DNA from: Agrobacterium tumefaciens
Lineage (GTDB): Bacteria; Pseudomonadota; Alphaproteobacteria; Rhizobiales; Rhizobiaceae
Direction of reading: 5' to 3'
NCBI RefSeq assembly: GCF_009649785.1
Contig: NZ_WJOK01000003.1
Coordinates: forward strand, 186,001-250,000
Length of the DNA stretch: 64,000 nt
In this document: positions 8,331 to 16,134 of the stretch, piece by piece
Layout of the letters: the number at the start of each line of letters is the position of its first letter
How positions within the stretch are numbered: position 1 is the stretch's first letter
The notes under the pieces: generated by a model
The model's database searches: none
Seen by the model: only the letters and a program-made list of their open reading frames with translations
Told to the model about the DNA's origin: nothing
Translations under genes and position numbers: made by a program

Positions 8331-9398
8331 ATGGCGTCTTCACGGCCTGCCACCAATCTGAGCGCGATAGCAGCGGCACTCGGCGTGTCGGTTGCAACCG
8401 TGTCCAATGCGCTGTCGGGCAAGGGCCGTGTTTCGCCGGAACTGGTGGAGCGCATCCGCAAGACCGCAAGCGAACTTGGTTATGTGCCGAGTTCCGCGGG
8501 CAGGGCGCTGCGCACCGGCAGGTCAGGAGTTCTCGGGCTGGTGCTGCCGGATATCGCCAATCCACTCTTCCCACAGATCGCGCAGGCCATCGAAAAGGCA
8601 GCCGTCAATGCCGGTTATGGTGTTTTGATCGCCGACTCCCGCGGCGAGATCGCCATGCAGACGGACGCCATCAACCGGCTGATCGAGCGTGGAGTGGATG
8701 GCATGGTCGTCGTTCCCCGCCGCGGCACGCGTATCGCGGATGTCGATTGCCCGGTGGCGGTGATCGACAGCCCCTCGACGCCCGGAAACACCGTAGCCGC
8801 TGACCACTGGGATGGCGGCCGGCAGATCGGCGAATATCTGGCAGCCCTCGGACACGACAAGGTGGTGCTGATCGGCAAGAACCGCGACTCAAATGTGCAG
8901 AACGACCGCCGCGGCGGCATTCGCGATGGTCTGGGCAAGGCCTGCGTCACAGAGACGCTGTGGGTAGACGCCATTGAAAAGGTGGATGGTGCGGGTTGCC
9001 GTCTCGGCCTTACCGAAAAGGTGAGGGATGGTTTCACTGCCTTTGCTGCCGTATCCGACCTGCATGCGTTGCGCGCGCTCACTGAATTGCAGCGCGAGGG
9101 CATCGAGGTGCCGGAAGAGGCGAGTGTCACCGGCTTCGACGATCTGATTTTCTCCGCCGTGGTGACGCCGCCGCTGACGACGATGCGCATGGATATGCGC
9201 CGCATCGCCGATCTGGCCGTGGATGCGCTGTTGCGCGCGATCGATGGCGAGGCGGGCATCGAAAACGGCATAGCTGCCGAGGTCACGGCAGAAATCTCGA
9301 AAGTACCGATGGCGCTGATCATGCGCGGCTCCACCGGCGAAAAAAAGCATGATGCGATTGAAGCCAAAAACACGACAGCAGGAGAACTCACACCATGA
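8331..9398 (+). CDS. LacI-family transcriptional regulator of the purine transport/salvage operon
   Basis: A 355-residue LacI/GalR repressor. The helix-turn-helix is at residues 9-30 (LSAIAAALGVSVATVSNALSG), followed by the hinge helix (SSAGRALRTGRSG) and a periplasmic-binding-like ligand domain (LGLVLPDIANPLFPQIAQAI; VTGFDDLIFSAVVTPPLTT). It is the first gene of an operon running to 15921 and overlaps the next start by four bases (ATGA at 9395-9398), so it is co-transcribed with its presumed targets. A purine base or nucleoside is the natural guess for the ligand, inferred from the downstream enzymes. Confidence 0.92.
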   Translation: MASSRPATNLSAIAAALGVSVATVSNALSGKGRVSPELVERIRKTASELGYVPSSAGRALRTGRSGVLGLVLPDIANPLFPQIAQAIEKAAVNAGYGVLIADSRGEIAMQTDAINRLIERGVDGMVVVPRRGTRIADVDCPVAVIDSPSTPGNTVAADHWDGGRQIGEYLAALGHDKVVLIGKNRDSNVQNDRRGGIRDGLGKACVTETLWVDAIEKVDGAGCRLGLTEKVRDGFTAFAAVSDLHALRALTELQREGIEVPEEASVTGFDDLIFSAVVTPPLTTMRMDMRRIADLAVDALLRAIDGEAGIENGIAAEVTAEISKVPMALIMRGSTGEKKHDAIEAKNTTAGELTP

Positions 9399-10417
9399 AA
9401 AAAATCATTCTTGCATCGGGCACCGCCCTGATGCTGACGATGGGTGCCGCGCAGGCGCAGGACAAGACGCTGACGATCTCGGTCTACGCCTTCGCGCAGG
9501 ACGAATTCAAGGAACTGGTCTATACACCGTTCGAAAAGCAATGCGGCTGCAAGCTGGTCGTCGAGACCGGCAACAGCGTTGAGCGCCTCGCCAAGATGGA
9601 GGCCAACAAGGCCAATCCGGTGGTCGATCTCGCCATTGTTTCCATGGCGGATGCGCTTTCCGCCACCCGCAAGGACCTGATCCAGAAGATCGATGCCGCC
9701 AAGGTGCCGAATATCGGCAAGCTCTATGACATCGCCAAGGATCCGAATGGCGACGGCATGAGCGTCGGCGTCAATTTCTACGCCACGTCAATCGTTTACC
9801 GCACAGACAAGATGAAGATCGATAGCTGGGCCGATCTTTTGAAGGACGGCATCGTCGACCACGTCGCTTTCCCGAATGTCACTACCAATCAGGGCCCGCC
9901 GGCGCTTTACATGCTGGGCAAGGCCATCGGCAAGGATACGCCTGATCTCTCCGGCGCTATCGAAGCCGTGGGCGAAAAGAAGGACGATATCGTCACGTTC
10001 TACGTGAAATCGTCGCAGCTGGTGCAGCTCATGCAGCAGGAAGAAATCTGGGCCGCCCCCATCGGCCGCTTCTCCTGGGCGCCCTTTACCAAGCTCGATC
10101 TGCCGCTTGCCTGGGCAACGCCCAAGGAAGGCCAGACCGGCGGCATGAACGTGCTCGTGGTGCCGAAGGGCACGAAGAACGAAGATCTGGCACTGCAGTT
10201 CATGGATTTCTGGCTCTCGACCGACGTTCAGAAGGCGCTGGCCGAAAAGCTCGTGGACAGCCCCACCAACAAGGAAGTCAAGGTGTCCGACGAGGTGGCG
10301 AACAATATCACCTATGGCGACGAAACCGCAAAAAGCCTGCAGCTCATTCCTTCCGCCGTGACGCTCGACAACCGTGACAAGTGGCTGTCGGAGTGGAACG
10401 CCAAGGTCGGCCAGTAA
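9395..10417 (+). CDS. PotD-like ABC periplasmic binding protein, probably for nucleosides or purines
   Basis: A 340-residue secreted solute-binding protein. The signal peptide ends near AAQAQD (about residue 22). The mature part resembles the spermidine/putrescine (PotD/PotF) and iron-binding class: LTISVYAFAQDEFKELVYTP, YATSIVYRTDKMKIDSWADL, and GGMNVLVVPKGTKNEDLALQ near the C-terminus. It starts inside the LacI gene stop. Downstream genes encode two Pot-type permeases, an ATPase, nucleoside hydrolase and adenine deaminase. The context therefore argues for a nucleoside or purine ligand rather than a polyamine. Two hairpins follow the stop codon before the permease genes. Confidence 0.85.
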   Translation: MKKIILASGTALMLTMGAAQAQDKTLTISVYAFAQDEFKELVYTPFEKQCGCKLVVETGNSVERLAKMEANKANPVVDLAIVSMADALSATRKDLIQKIDAAKVPNIGKLYDIAKDPNGDGMSVGVNFYATSIVYRTDKMKIDSWADLLKDGIVDHVAFPNVTTNQGPPALYMLGKAIGKDTPDLSGAIEAVGEKKDDIVTFYVKSSQLVQLMQQEEIWAAPIGRFSWAPFTKLDLPLAWATPKEGQTGGMNVLVVPKGTKNEDLALQFMDFWLSTDVQKALAEKLVDSPTNKEVKVSDEVANNITYGDETAKSLQLIPSAVTLDNRDKWLSEWNAKVGQ

Positions 10418-10433
10418 GTCCTTATCAAGGTTT

Positions 10434-10512
10434 GGAATGGGGCATTTAAAACGTCCGAAAGGGCGGCTCCATTCCCGGAAAAGCGGTTTGGTCGTCCCCT
10501 GACCGCTTTTCC
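10434..10512 (+). repeat. Two hairpins between binding-protein and permease genes
   Basis: GGAATGG (10434-10440) pairs with CCATTCC (10469-10475), and GGAAAAGCGGT (10477-10487) pairs perfectly with ACCGCTTTTCC (10502-10512). Neither is followed by a T-run, so a processing or stabilising role for the upstream mRNA is likelier than full termination. Confidence 0.6.
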
Positions 10513-10586
10513 ACCTCTCAATTCCGCAAGCTGGCCATGACCGCTTGCAGTAACAATCGGCCGCAGGCCGTTCAGGGAATAAAGCG

Positions 10587-11414
10587 ATGTTTCAGAACCG
10601 GGCCGAAGCGCTGGCGCTTGCATTGCCCGCCGCTATTTTCGCGGCGGCGGTCTTTCTTGTGCCGGTCTTCATGCTTCTGTCGGAGGGCTTTCACACCACT
10701 GACGGCTGGACATTGTCCGCTTACGCCGATTTCTTCTCCGATCCGCTGAACAGGGCGGTTTTCCTGCGCACCCTGAAGCTTGGCGCGCTCGTCACCATTG
10801 TATCTGCGGTGGTGGGTTATGCGGCGGCTTTCGCCATCGTCAATCTGTCGCAGGGCGCGAAAGGACATGTCGTCAATCTGGTCGTCTTGCCGCTGATGAT
10901 CTCGCCGGTTGCCCGAACCTATGCCTGGATCGTCATTCTCGGCAGAACCGGCATCGTCAACCAGGCGCTTCAGGCGGTAGGACTGAGCGATGCGCCGATC
11001 CGTATACTGTTTTCCGAAACGGCTGTTTTCATCGGCCTTCTGCAATTGTTCCTGCCATTGATGATCATTTCCCTCATCAGTGCGCTGGAGAATATGCCCA
11101 AGGATACGATCGCAGCCGCCCGCGTTCTCGGCGCAAACTGGCTGCAGGTGTTCTGGAAGGTCATCCTGCCGCTCACCAAGGAGGGGCTTGTTGTCGGCGG
11201 CACGCTGGTCTTCACCGGTTCGCTCACGGCCTATATCACGCCGGCCATTCTCGGCGGCTCCAAGGTGCTGATGCTGGAAACCCTGCTCTATCAGCAGGTG
11301 ACGGTCTCCAACAATTTCGTCGCCGCCAGCGTCATCGCCTTCATCCTGATCGTCATGAGCTTTGCCGCCAATATCCTGCTGAAGCGCATCGCCACCGCAA
11401 GGAACAAGAAATGA
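10587..11414 (+). CDS. PotB-like ABC permease of the purine operon
   Basis: A 275-residue inner-membrane permease of the spermidine/putrescine/iron(III) class. It has about six hydrophobic segments. The cytoplasmic coupling loop is recognisable as AAARVLGANWLQVFWKVILP (residues about 175-194). ATG 10587 lies 169 bases after the binding-protein gene, with two hairpins in between. Its stop overlaps the next permease start as ATGA (11411-11414). It pairs with that gene to form the membrane channel of the operon's transporter. Confidence 0.9.
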   Translation: MFQNRAEALALALPAAIFAAAVFLVPVFMLLSEGFHTTDGWTLSAYADFFSDPLNRAVFLRTLKLGALVTIVSAVVGYAAAFAIVNLSQGAKGHVVNLVVLPLMISPVARTYAWIVILGRTGIVNQALQAVGLSDAPIRILFSETAVFIGLLQLFLPLMIISLISALENMPKDTIAAARVLGANWLQVFWKVILPLTKEGLVVGGTLVFTGSLTAYITPAILGGSKVLMLETLLYQQVTVSNNFVAASVIAFILIVMSFAANILLKRIATARNKK

Positions 11415-12190
11415 CCCGGCAGCTCTTCATTCCGCTCACGCTCCTGCTCGTTGTCGGCTTCCTGATCGGGCCGTTCCTCATCATCGTTGCGGCCTCGTTT
11501 TCGGCCGGCGACACGCTCGCCTTTCCGCCGCAGGGCTTTTCACTGAAATGGATCGCGAAGGTCTTCACCGTCGAAAGTTTCCGCGAAAGCTTCGCGATGT
11601 CGATGTTCCTTGCCATCGGCGGCACATTCACGGCGCTCGTCCTCGGTATTCCCGCTTCCTACGCCATGTCGCGCTACAAGCTGCCCTTTGCGGAAACCGT
11701 GCGCACGATCGTTTCGGCGCCGATCATCGTGCCGGGTATCATCGTCGGTCTGGCGCTGTTGCGCTATTTCGTCGTGCCCTTCGGCATCGGCATCACGCTT
11801 GCCCTGTTTCTCGCGCACACGGCGCTCATCCTGCCCTATGCGGTACGGGTGGTTTCGGCCAGCCTCAACAATCTGCGTTCGGATATCGAGGAGGCGGCGG
11901 TGCTGCTCGGCTCGTCGCGGTTTGGCGCATTTTTCCGTGTGGTGCTGCCCAATATTCGCGGTGGTATCCTGTCGGCCTTCATCCTCGGTTTCGTGACGAG
12001 TTTCAATCAGGTGCCCGTGTCGCTGTTCCTGTCGGGTCCGGGCGTGCGCACGTTGCCCATCGACATGCTGGGCTACATGGAAATCGTCTTCGATCCGTCT
12101 GTCGCTGCACTCTCATCGCTGCTCGCCTTCCTTTCCATCGGCATCGTCTTCCTGGCCGAACGTTTTCTGGGGTTCTCCCGTTATGTCTGA
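11411..12190 (+). CDS. PotC-like ABC permease of the purine operon
   Basis: A 259-residue second permease with about six membrane segments and a coupling loop EEAAVLLGSSRFGAFFRVVL. It overlaps the preceding permease by four bases and the following ATPase by eight (12183-12190), so the three are translated as a coupled set. PotC-type permeases of polyamine and iron systems have the same size and order. Substrate identity comes from the operon context only. Confidence 0.9.
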   Translation: MTRQLFIPLTLLLVVGFLIGPFLIIVAASFSAGDTLAFPPQGFSLKWIAKVFTVESFRESFAMSMFLAIGGTFTALVLGIPASYAMSRYKLPFAETVRTIVSAPIIVPGIIVGLALLRYFVVPFGIGITLALFLAHTALILPYAVRVVSASLNNLRSDIEEAAVLLGSSRFGAFFRVVLPNIRGGILSAFILGFVTSFNQVPVSLFLSGPGVRTLPIDMLGYMEIVFDPSVAALSSLLAFLSIGIVFLAERFLGFSRYV

Positions 12191-13208
12191 CGCAAATTAC
12201 CTTTCGCTTCAAAAAGTCTCGCTCGCCTACGGCAACAGCATCGCCGTCAAGGATCTCGACCTCGATATCCGCAAGGGTGAACTTCTCGCGCTGCTCGGTC
12301 CTTCCGGCTGTGGCAAGACCACCACGATGCGCGCCATTGCCGGGCTGATGCCGGTGGCGGGCGGGCGCATCGATCTCGACGGCGCCGATATCACCCGCGT
12401 CGCCGCCAACAAGCGCGCTGTCGGGCTGGTGTTTCAGTCCTATGCGCTGTTTCCGCACCTGACGGTTTACGAAAACGTGGCCTTCGGCCTCAAACTCAAG
12501 GGCATGAACGGCAAGGCGCTTGATGACAAGGTCGCCTCCGGCCTGAAGTCCGTGGGATTATCGAACTTCGCATCGCGCAAGCCGGCCGAGCTTTCCGGCG
12601 GCCAGCAGCAGCGCGTGGCGCTGGCGCGCTCCATGGTCATGGAGCCGAAGGTGCTGCTGCTCGATGAACCGCTCTCCAACCTTGATGCGCGCCTCAGGCT
12701 TGAAATGCGCACCGAATTGCAGCGCGTGCAGAAGGAAACCGGTGTGACGATGATCTTCGTCACCCATGACCAGATCGAGGCGCTCGCACTGGCCGACCGT
12801 ATTGTCGTCATGAAGGGCGGCAAGATTGAGCAGATCGGTACGCCGGAAGAGATCTATAATGCGCCGGTTTCCGCCTTCGTGGCGGATTTCGTCGGCTTTG
12901 AAAATATCTTCGCGCTGGAAGGCGGCGCGTTGAAAACCGAAAACGGCACAACACCGCTTACCGGACCAGTCCCTTCAGCATCTGGACTGGCCTGGCGGCC
13001 GCGCATGGTCACCCTTGGTTCAGGTCCTTTCCAGGGAACCGTGCGCGGCACATCCTTTGCCGGAAATACCCGTGAGTACCTGCTGGATACGCTGCTTGGT
13101 CCCATCAAGGCGGAGACCGACGCTGCGCTGACCGCCCATACGATCGGTGATACGCTCGCCTTCGACCTTCCGGTCGAAAAGGCGGCAAGCCTCAAGGTGT
13201 TTGGCTGA
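12183..13208 (+). CDS. PotA-like ABC ATPase of the purine operon
   Basis: A 341-residue ATPase: Walker A GPSGCGKTT near residue 40, signature LSGGQQQRVALARS near 138, Walker [16 protein letters not shown] near 158 and switch motif FVTHDQIEA. The C-terminal extension from about 240 is a TOBE-like regulatory domain (ENIFALEGG; RGTSFAGNTREYLL), as in PotA/FbpC/MalK importers. Two bases separate it from the nucleoside hydrolase, and an eight-base overlap links it to the permease. Confidence 0.92.
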   Translation: MSDANYLSLQKVSLAYGNSIAVKDLDLDIRKGELLALLGPSGCGKTTTMRAIAGLMPVAGGRIDLDGADITRVAANKRAVGLVFQSYALFPHLTVYENVAFGLKLKGMNGKALDDKVASGLKSVGLSNFASRKPAELSGGQQQRVALARSMVMEPKVLLLDEPLSNLDARLRLEMRTELQRVQKETGVTMIFVTHDQIEALALADRIVVMKGGKIEQIGTPEEIYNAPVSAFVADFVGFENIFALEGGALKTENGTTPLTGPVPSASGLAWRPRMVTLGSGPFQGTVRGTSFAGNTREYLLDTLLGPIKAETDAALTAHTIGDTLAFDLPVEKAASLKVFG

Positions 13209-13210
13209 TC

Positions 13211-14131
13211 ATGGGTGTGTGGATCGATACTGATATGGGCTTTGACGATATCGCCGCCATCATGGTGGTGCAATCGGCAGGCCTTGCCATAGACGGCATT
13301 TCGCTGGTCTTCGGCAATGCGACGCTGGATGTTGTCTGCAGCAACGCCGCAGGCGCGGTCGCCGCCTTCGGCTGGTCCATGCCGCTCCATCAGGGCCGTG
13401 CCAAACCCGTCCTTGGCGCGCTCGAAACCGCACAATGCATTCTGGGTGACAGCGGCATTCCGACCGTCGGCCGTAGCCTGCCGGATGCCCCCGCTTTGCC
13501 GCAAAGCGACGCTTTCACTGCGCTGTGCGGCTGGCTTGAGGGGGCAGGCGAAAAGCGTATCCTCGCGCTCGGCCCGCTTACCAATATCGCCGCCCTTTGC
13601 CTTGCCCGGCCCGATCTTGCCGCGAAAATTTCCGATCTGACCTGGATGGGTGGCGGCGTGACGAGCGGCAACCACACCGCATCTGCCGAATTCAACGCCT
13701 TTGCCGATCCGGAAGCGCTGGCCATCGTGCTTTCCCATGACCTGCCGCTGCGCATGGTCGATCTGGACGCCTGCCGCAAGGTCACCGCCTCGCCAGCCGA
13801 TGTGCTGCCGATCCGAAATGCTGGCGGCAAAAACGCCGGCCTGATTGCCGACCTGTTGGAAGGTTTCATCGGCATCGCCACGAGACGCGGCAGACCGGCC
13901 ATGGCGCTTTACGATCCCGTTGCCGCTGTCGGCTTCACCTCCGAGCTGCTTGGCTGGCGCCATACGCGGATCGATGTCGAGCTTCACGCGGCGCTAACGC
14001 GCGGGCGAACGGTGGTTGAGCCGCGTGCCGACAAGGTTGCCGCCTTCAACGCGCATTTCGCCGACACCGTGAATGCCGAAGCGGCAAAGGCTGCGGTTCT
14101 CGAGGCGTTGCGCCGCGAGGCTGCCCGATGA
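13211..14131 (+). CDS. Inosine/uridine-preferring nucleoside hydrolase
   Basis: A 306-residue nucleoside hydrolase that would split imported nucleosides into free base and ribose. The N-terminal calcium-binding aspartate cluster is DTDMGFDDIAAI (residues 6-17), matching the family DxDxxxDD pattern. Also present are LALGPLTNIA, the MGGG turn, SAEFNAFADPEAL (family NxxxDPEA motif) and a C-terminal LYDPVAAV aspartate. It follows the ATPase by two bases and overlaps adenine deaminase as ATGA, so it is the fifth structural step of the same operon. It is probably cytosolic, as no signal peptide is visible. The preferred nucleoside cannot be read from sequence. Confidence 0.92.
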   Translation: MGVWIDTDMGFDDIAAIMVVQSAGLAIDGISLVFGNATLDVVCSNAAGAVAAFGWSMPLHQGRAKPVLGALETAQCILGDSGIPTVGRSLPDAPALPQSDAFTALCGWLEGAGEKRILALGPLTNIAALCLARPDLAAKISDLTWMGGGVTSGNHTASAEFNAFADPEALAIVLSHDLPLRMVDLDACRKVTASPADVLPIRNAGGKNAGLIADLLEGFIGIATRRGRPAMALYDPVAAVGFTSELLGWRHTRIDVELHAALTRGRTVVEPRADKVAAFNAHFADTVNAEAAKAAVLEALRREAAR

Positions 14132-15921
14132 GTGCACAATCCCCGATACGCGAGCCGGTCGATCTTAACGACGATGCGCTGCGCGCCCGCGCGGTTGCCG
14201 CTGCGCGCGGCGATGCGGCTTTCGATGTTCTCATTACCGGCGGAACGCTGGTGGATGTGGTGACGGGGGAGATTCGCGCCGCTGATATCGGCATTGTCGG
14301 TCCGCTAATCGCCAGCGTTCACGAACCGGCAAGCCGCAGCGATGCTGCGCAGCTCGTCGACGCGTCGGGCGCCTTTGTCTCGCCCGGCCTGATCGACACG
14401 CATATGCACATCGAAAGCTCGATGATAACGCCCGCTGCCTATGCGGCAGCAGTGGTTGCCCGCGGCGTCACGACTATCGTCTGGGACCCGCATGAATTCG
14501 GCAATGTCCATGGTGTCGAAGGGGTGCGCTGGGCGGCGAAATCCATCGAAAACCTGCCGCTGCGCGCCATTCTGCTTGCACCCTCCTCAGTGCCATCAGC
14601 ACCGGGGCTGGAGCGCGGCGGCGCTGATTTCGATGCCGGAATTCTCGCTGATATCCTGTCATGGCCGCAGATTGGCGGGGTTGCGGAAATCATGAACATG
14701 CGCGGCGTCATCGAACGCGATCCGCGCATGAGCGGCATCGTACAGGCCGGTCTTGTCTCGGAAAAGCTGATCTGTGGCCATGCGCGCGGCCTGAAGGACG
14801 CCGATCTCAACGCCTTCATGGTGGCAGGCGTTTCTTCCGATCACGAGCTGGTCTCGGCTGAAGACTTGATGGCGAAGCTTCGGGCGGGGTTGACCATCGA
14901 GCTGCGCGGCTCGCACGATCATCTGCTGCCGGAATTTGTGGAGGCGCTGAATGCGCTCGGCCACCTGCCGCAGACGCTGACGCTCTGCACTGACGATGTT
15001 TTCCCGGACGATCTGTTGCGGGGCGGCGGGCTGGATGATGTGGTGCGCCGCCTTGTCCGTTATGGCCTGAAGCCGGAATGGGCGCTGCGCGCCGCAACAC
15101 TGAATGCTGCGCAAAGGCTTGGCCGTGCCGATCTCGGCCTCATCGCCGCCGGTCGCCGTGCCGATATCGTCGTTTTCGAGGATTTGAGTGGTTTTTCACC
15201 CCGTCATGTCTTGGCCGGTGGCAGGGCGGTTGCGGAAGCCGGGCATATGCTCGTCGACATTCCAGCCTGCGATGCGGCGGCGCTCGAAGGCTCGATGAAG
15301 CTGCCGCTGCGCGCAGCCGATGATTTCCGGGTTGCCTGCGAGGGCGCAAGGGTGCGCCTTGCCACCATCGACCGCCCACGCTTCACGCAATGGGGCGAGG
15401 TGGAAGCCGAGGTGAAGGATGGTTTCGTCGTTCCCCCCGAAGGCGCCACGATGATTTCCGTCACCCACCGCCACGGCAAAGCCGAGCCAGTTACCAGGAC
15501 CGGCTTCCTTACCGGCTGGGGACGCTGGAACGGCGCCTTCGCCACCACCGTCTCGCATGACAGCCACAACCTCACTGTCTTCGGCGGTAATCCCGAAGAC
15601 ATGGCGCTGGCCGCCAATGCGGTGATTGCGACAGGCGGCGGCATGGCTGTCGCCTCTGAGGGTAAGGTGACCGCGCTTTTACCCCTGCCGCTCTCAGGCC
15701 TCGTTTCCGATGCGCCGCTTGAAGACGTGGCACAGGCTTTAGAGGAATTACGCACCGCTGTCGGCAAGGTGGTGGAGTGGCAGCCGCCCTATCTCGTCTT
15801 CAAGGCCTGCTTCGGCGCCACGCTCGCCTGCAATATCGGCCCGCACCAGACGGATATGGGCATTGCCGATGTGTTGACGGGACGGGTGATGGAAAGCCCG
15901 GTGATTGCGGTGGTGGGGTAA
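14128..15921 (+). CDS. ade: Adenine deaminase
   Basis: A 597-residue metal-dependent amidohydrolase of the Ade type, converting adenine to hypoxanthine and ammonia. Motifs in order: FDVLITGGTLVDVVTGE, PGLIDTHMHIESSM (metal-binding histidines near residue 91), WDPHEFGNVHG, CGHARGL, SSDHELVSAEDL, the catalytic-site aspartate in TLCTDDVFPDDLL and LGRADLGLIAAGRRADIVV. The C-terminal domain ends in CNIGPHQTDMGIADVLTGRV. The length is usual. Start ATG overlaps the nucleoside hydrolase stop. Together the two enzymes turn imported adenosine into hypoxanthine plus ribose. The gene closes the LacI-controlled operon. Confidence 0.95.
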   Translation: MSAQSPIREPVDLNDDALRARAVAAARGDAAFDVLITGGTLVDVVTGEIRAADIGIVGPLIASVHEPASRSDAAQLVDASGAFVSPGLIDTHMHIESSMITPAAYAAAVVARGVTTIVWDPHEFGNVHGVEGVRWAAKSIENLPLRAILLAPSSVPSAPGLERGGADFDAGILADILSWPQIGGVAEIMNMRGVIERDPRMSGIVQAGLVSEKLICGHARGLKDADLNAFMVAGVSSDHELVSAEDLMAKLRAGLTIELRGSHDHLLPEFVEALNALGHLPQTLTLCTDDVFPDDLLRGGGLDDVVRRLVRYGLKPEWALRAATLNAAQRLGRADLGLIAAGRRADIVVFEDLSGFSPRHVLAGGRAVAEAGHMLVDIPACDAAALEGSMKLPLRAADDFRVACEGARVRLATIDRPRFTQWGEVEAEVKDGFVVPPEGATMISVTHRHGKAEPVTRTGFLTGWGRWNGAFATTVSHDSHNLTVFGGNPEDMALAANAVIATGGGMAVASEGKVTALLPLPLSGLVSDAPLEDVAQALEELRTAVGKVVEWQPPYLVFKACFGATLACNIGPHQTDMGIADVLTGRVMESPVIAVVG

Positions 15922-16003
15922 ACCAGGGTCGAGCGTTGCCAAAAAGCCGGCATATTGCTAAATCCAACCCCTGTTTACCTGTCGCTCTATATGGATGTTG
16001 AAC

Positions 16004-16033
16004 ATGGGTGCCTCGAAGTCATCAGATAAGTAA
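16004..16033 (+). CDS. Nine-residue leader peptide of the phenicol exporter (translational attenuator)
   Basis: ATG to TAA encodes MGASKSSDK, 101 bases upstream of the exporter start. It closely resembles the leader peptide of the integron gene cmlA (MSTSKNADK as I recall it), sharing M-x-x-S-K-x-x-D-K. In cmlA the leader stalls ribosomes in the presence of chloramphenicol and exposes the exporter ribosome site. The TAA is immediately followed by a 12-bp hairpin. Upstream, TTGCCA-N17-TAAATC (15936-15964) is a possible promoter. The resemblance and position are seen directly; induction by phenicols is inferred. Confidence 0.75.
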   Translation: MGASKSSDK

Positions 16034-16124
16034 GCCGCAACGACGATATTTCGTTGTTGCGGCGTTCTGTCGAACGATCCCTGTTTCTTCGGGCAGACGC
16101 CGCCAAATGTCCTCATTTGAGCGG
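16034..16124 (+). promoter_or_regulatory. Three mutually exclusive hairpins controlling the exporter ribosome site
   Basis: Hairpin 1: 16034-16045 with 16052-16063, 12 bp including one G-U. Hairpin 2: 16059-16069 with 16094-16103, 10 bp with one bulge, sharing bases with the 3' arm of hairpin 1. Hairpin 3: 16100-16109 with 16114-16124, 10 bp with one bulge, sharing bases with hairpin 2 and burying the GAGCGG ribosome site. Hairpin 1 therefore permits hairpin 3 (off). A ribosome stalled at the leader end would break hairpin 1, allow hairpin 2 and free the ribosome site (on). Confidence 0.72.
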
Positions 16125-16134
16125 ATCAATTCTA

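Noticed and set aside
16054-16134. Upstream in-frame start for the phenicol exporter
   Set aside because: It begins inside the attenuator hairpin, has no ribosome site and adds 27 residues absent from FloR/CmlA proteins.
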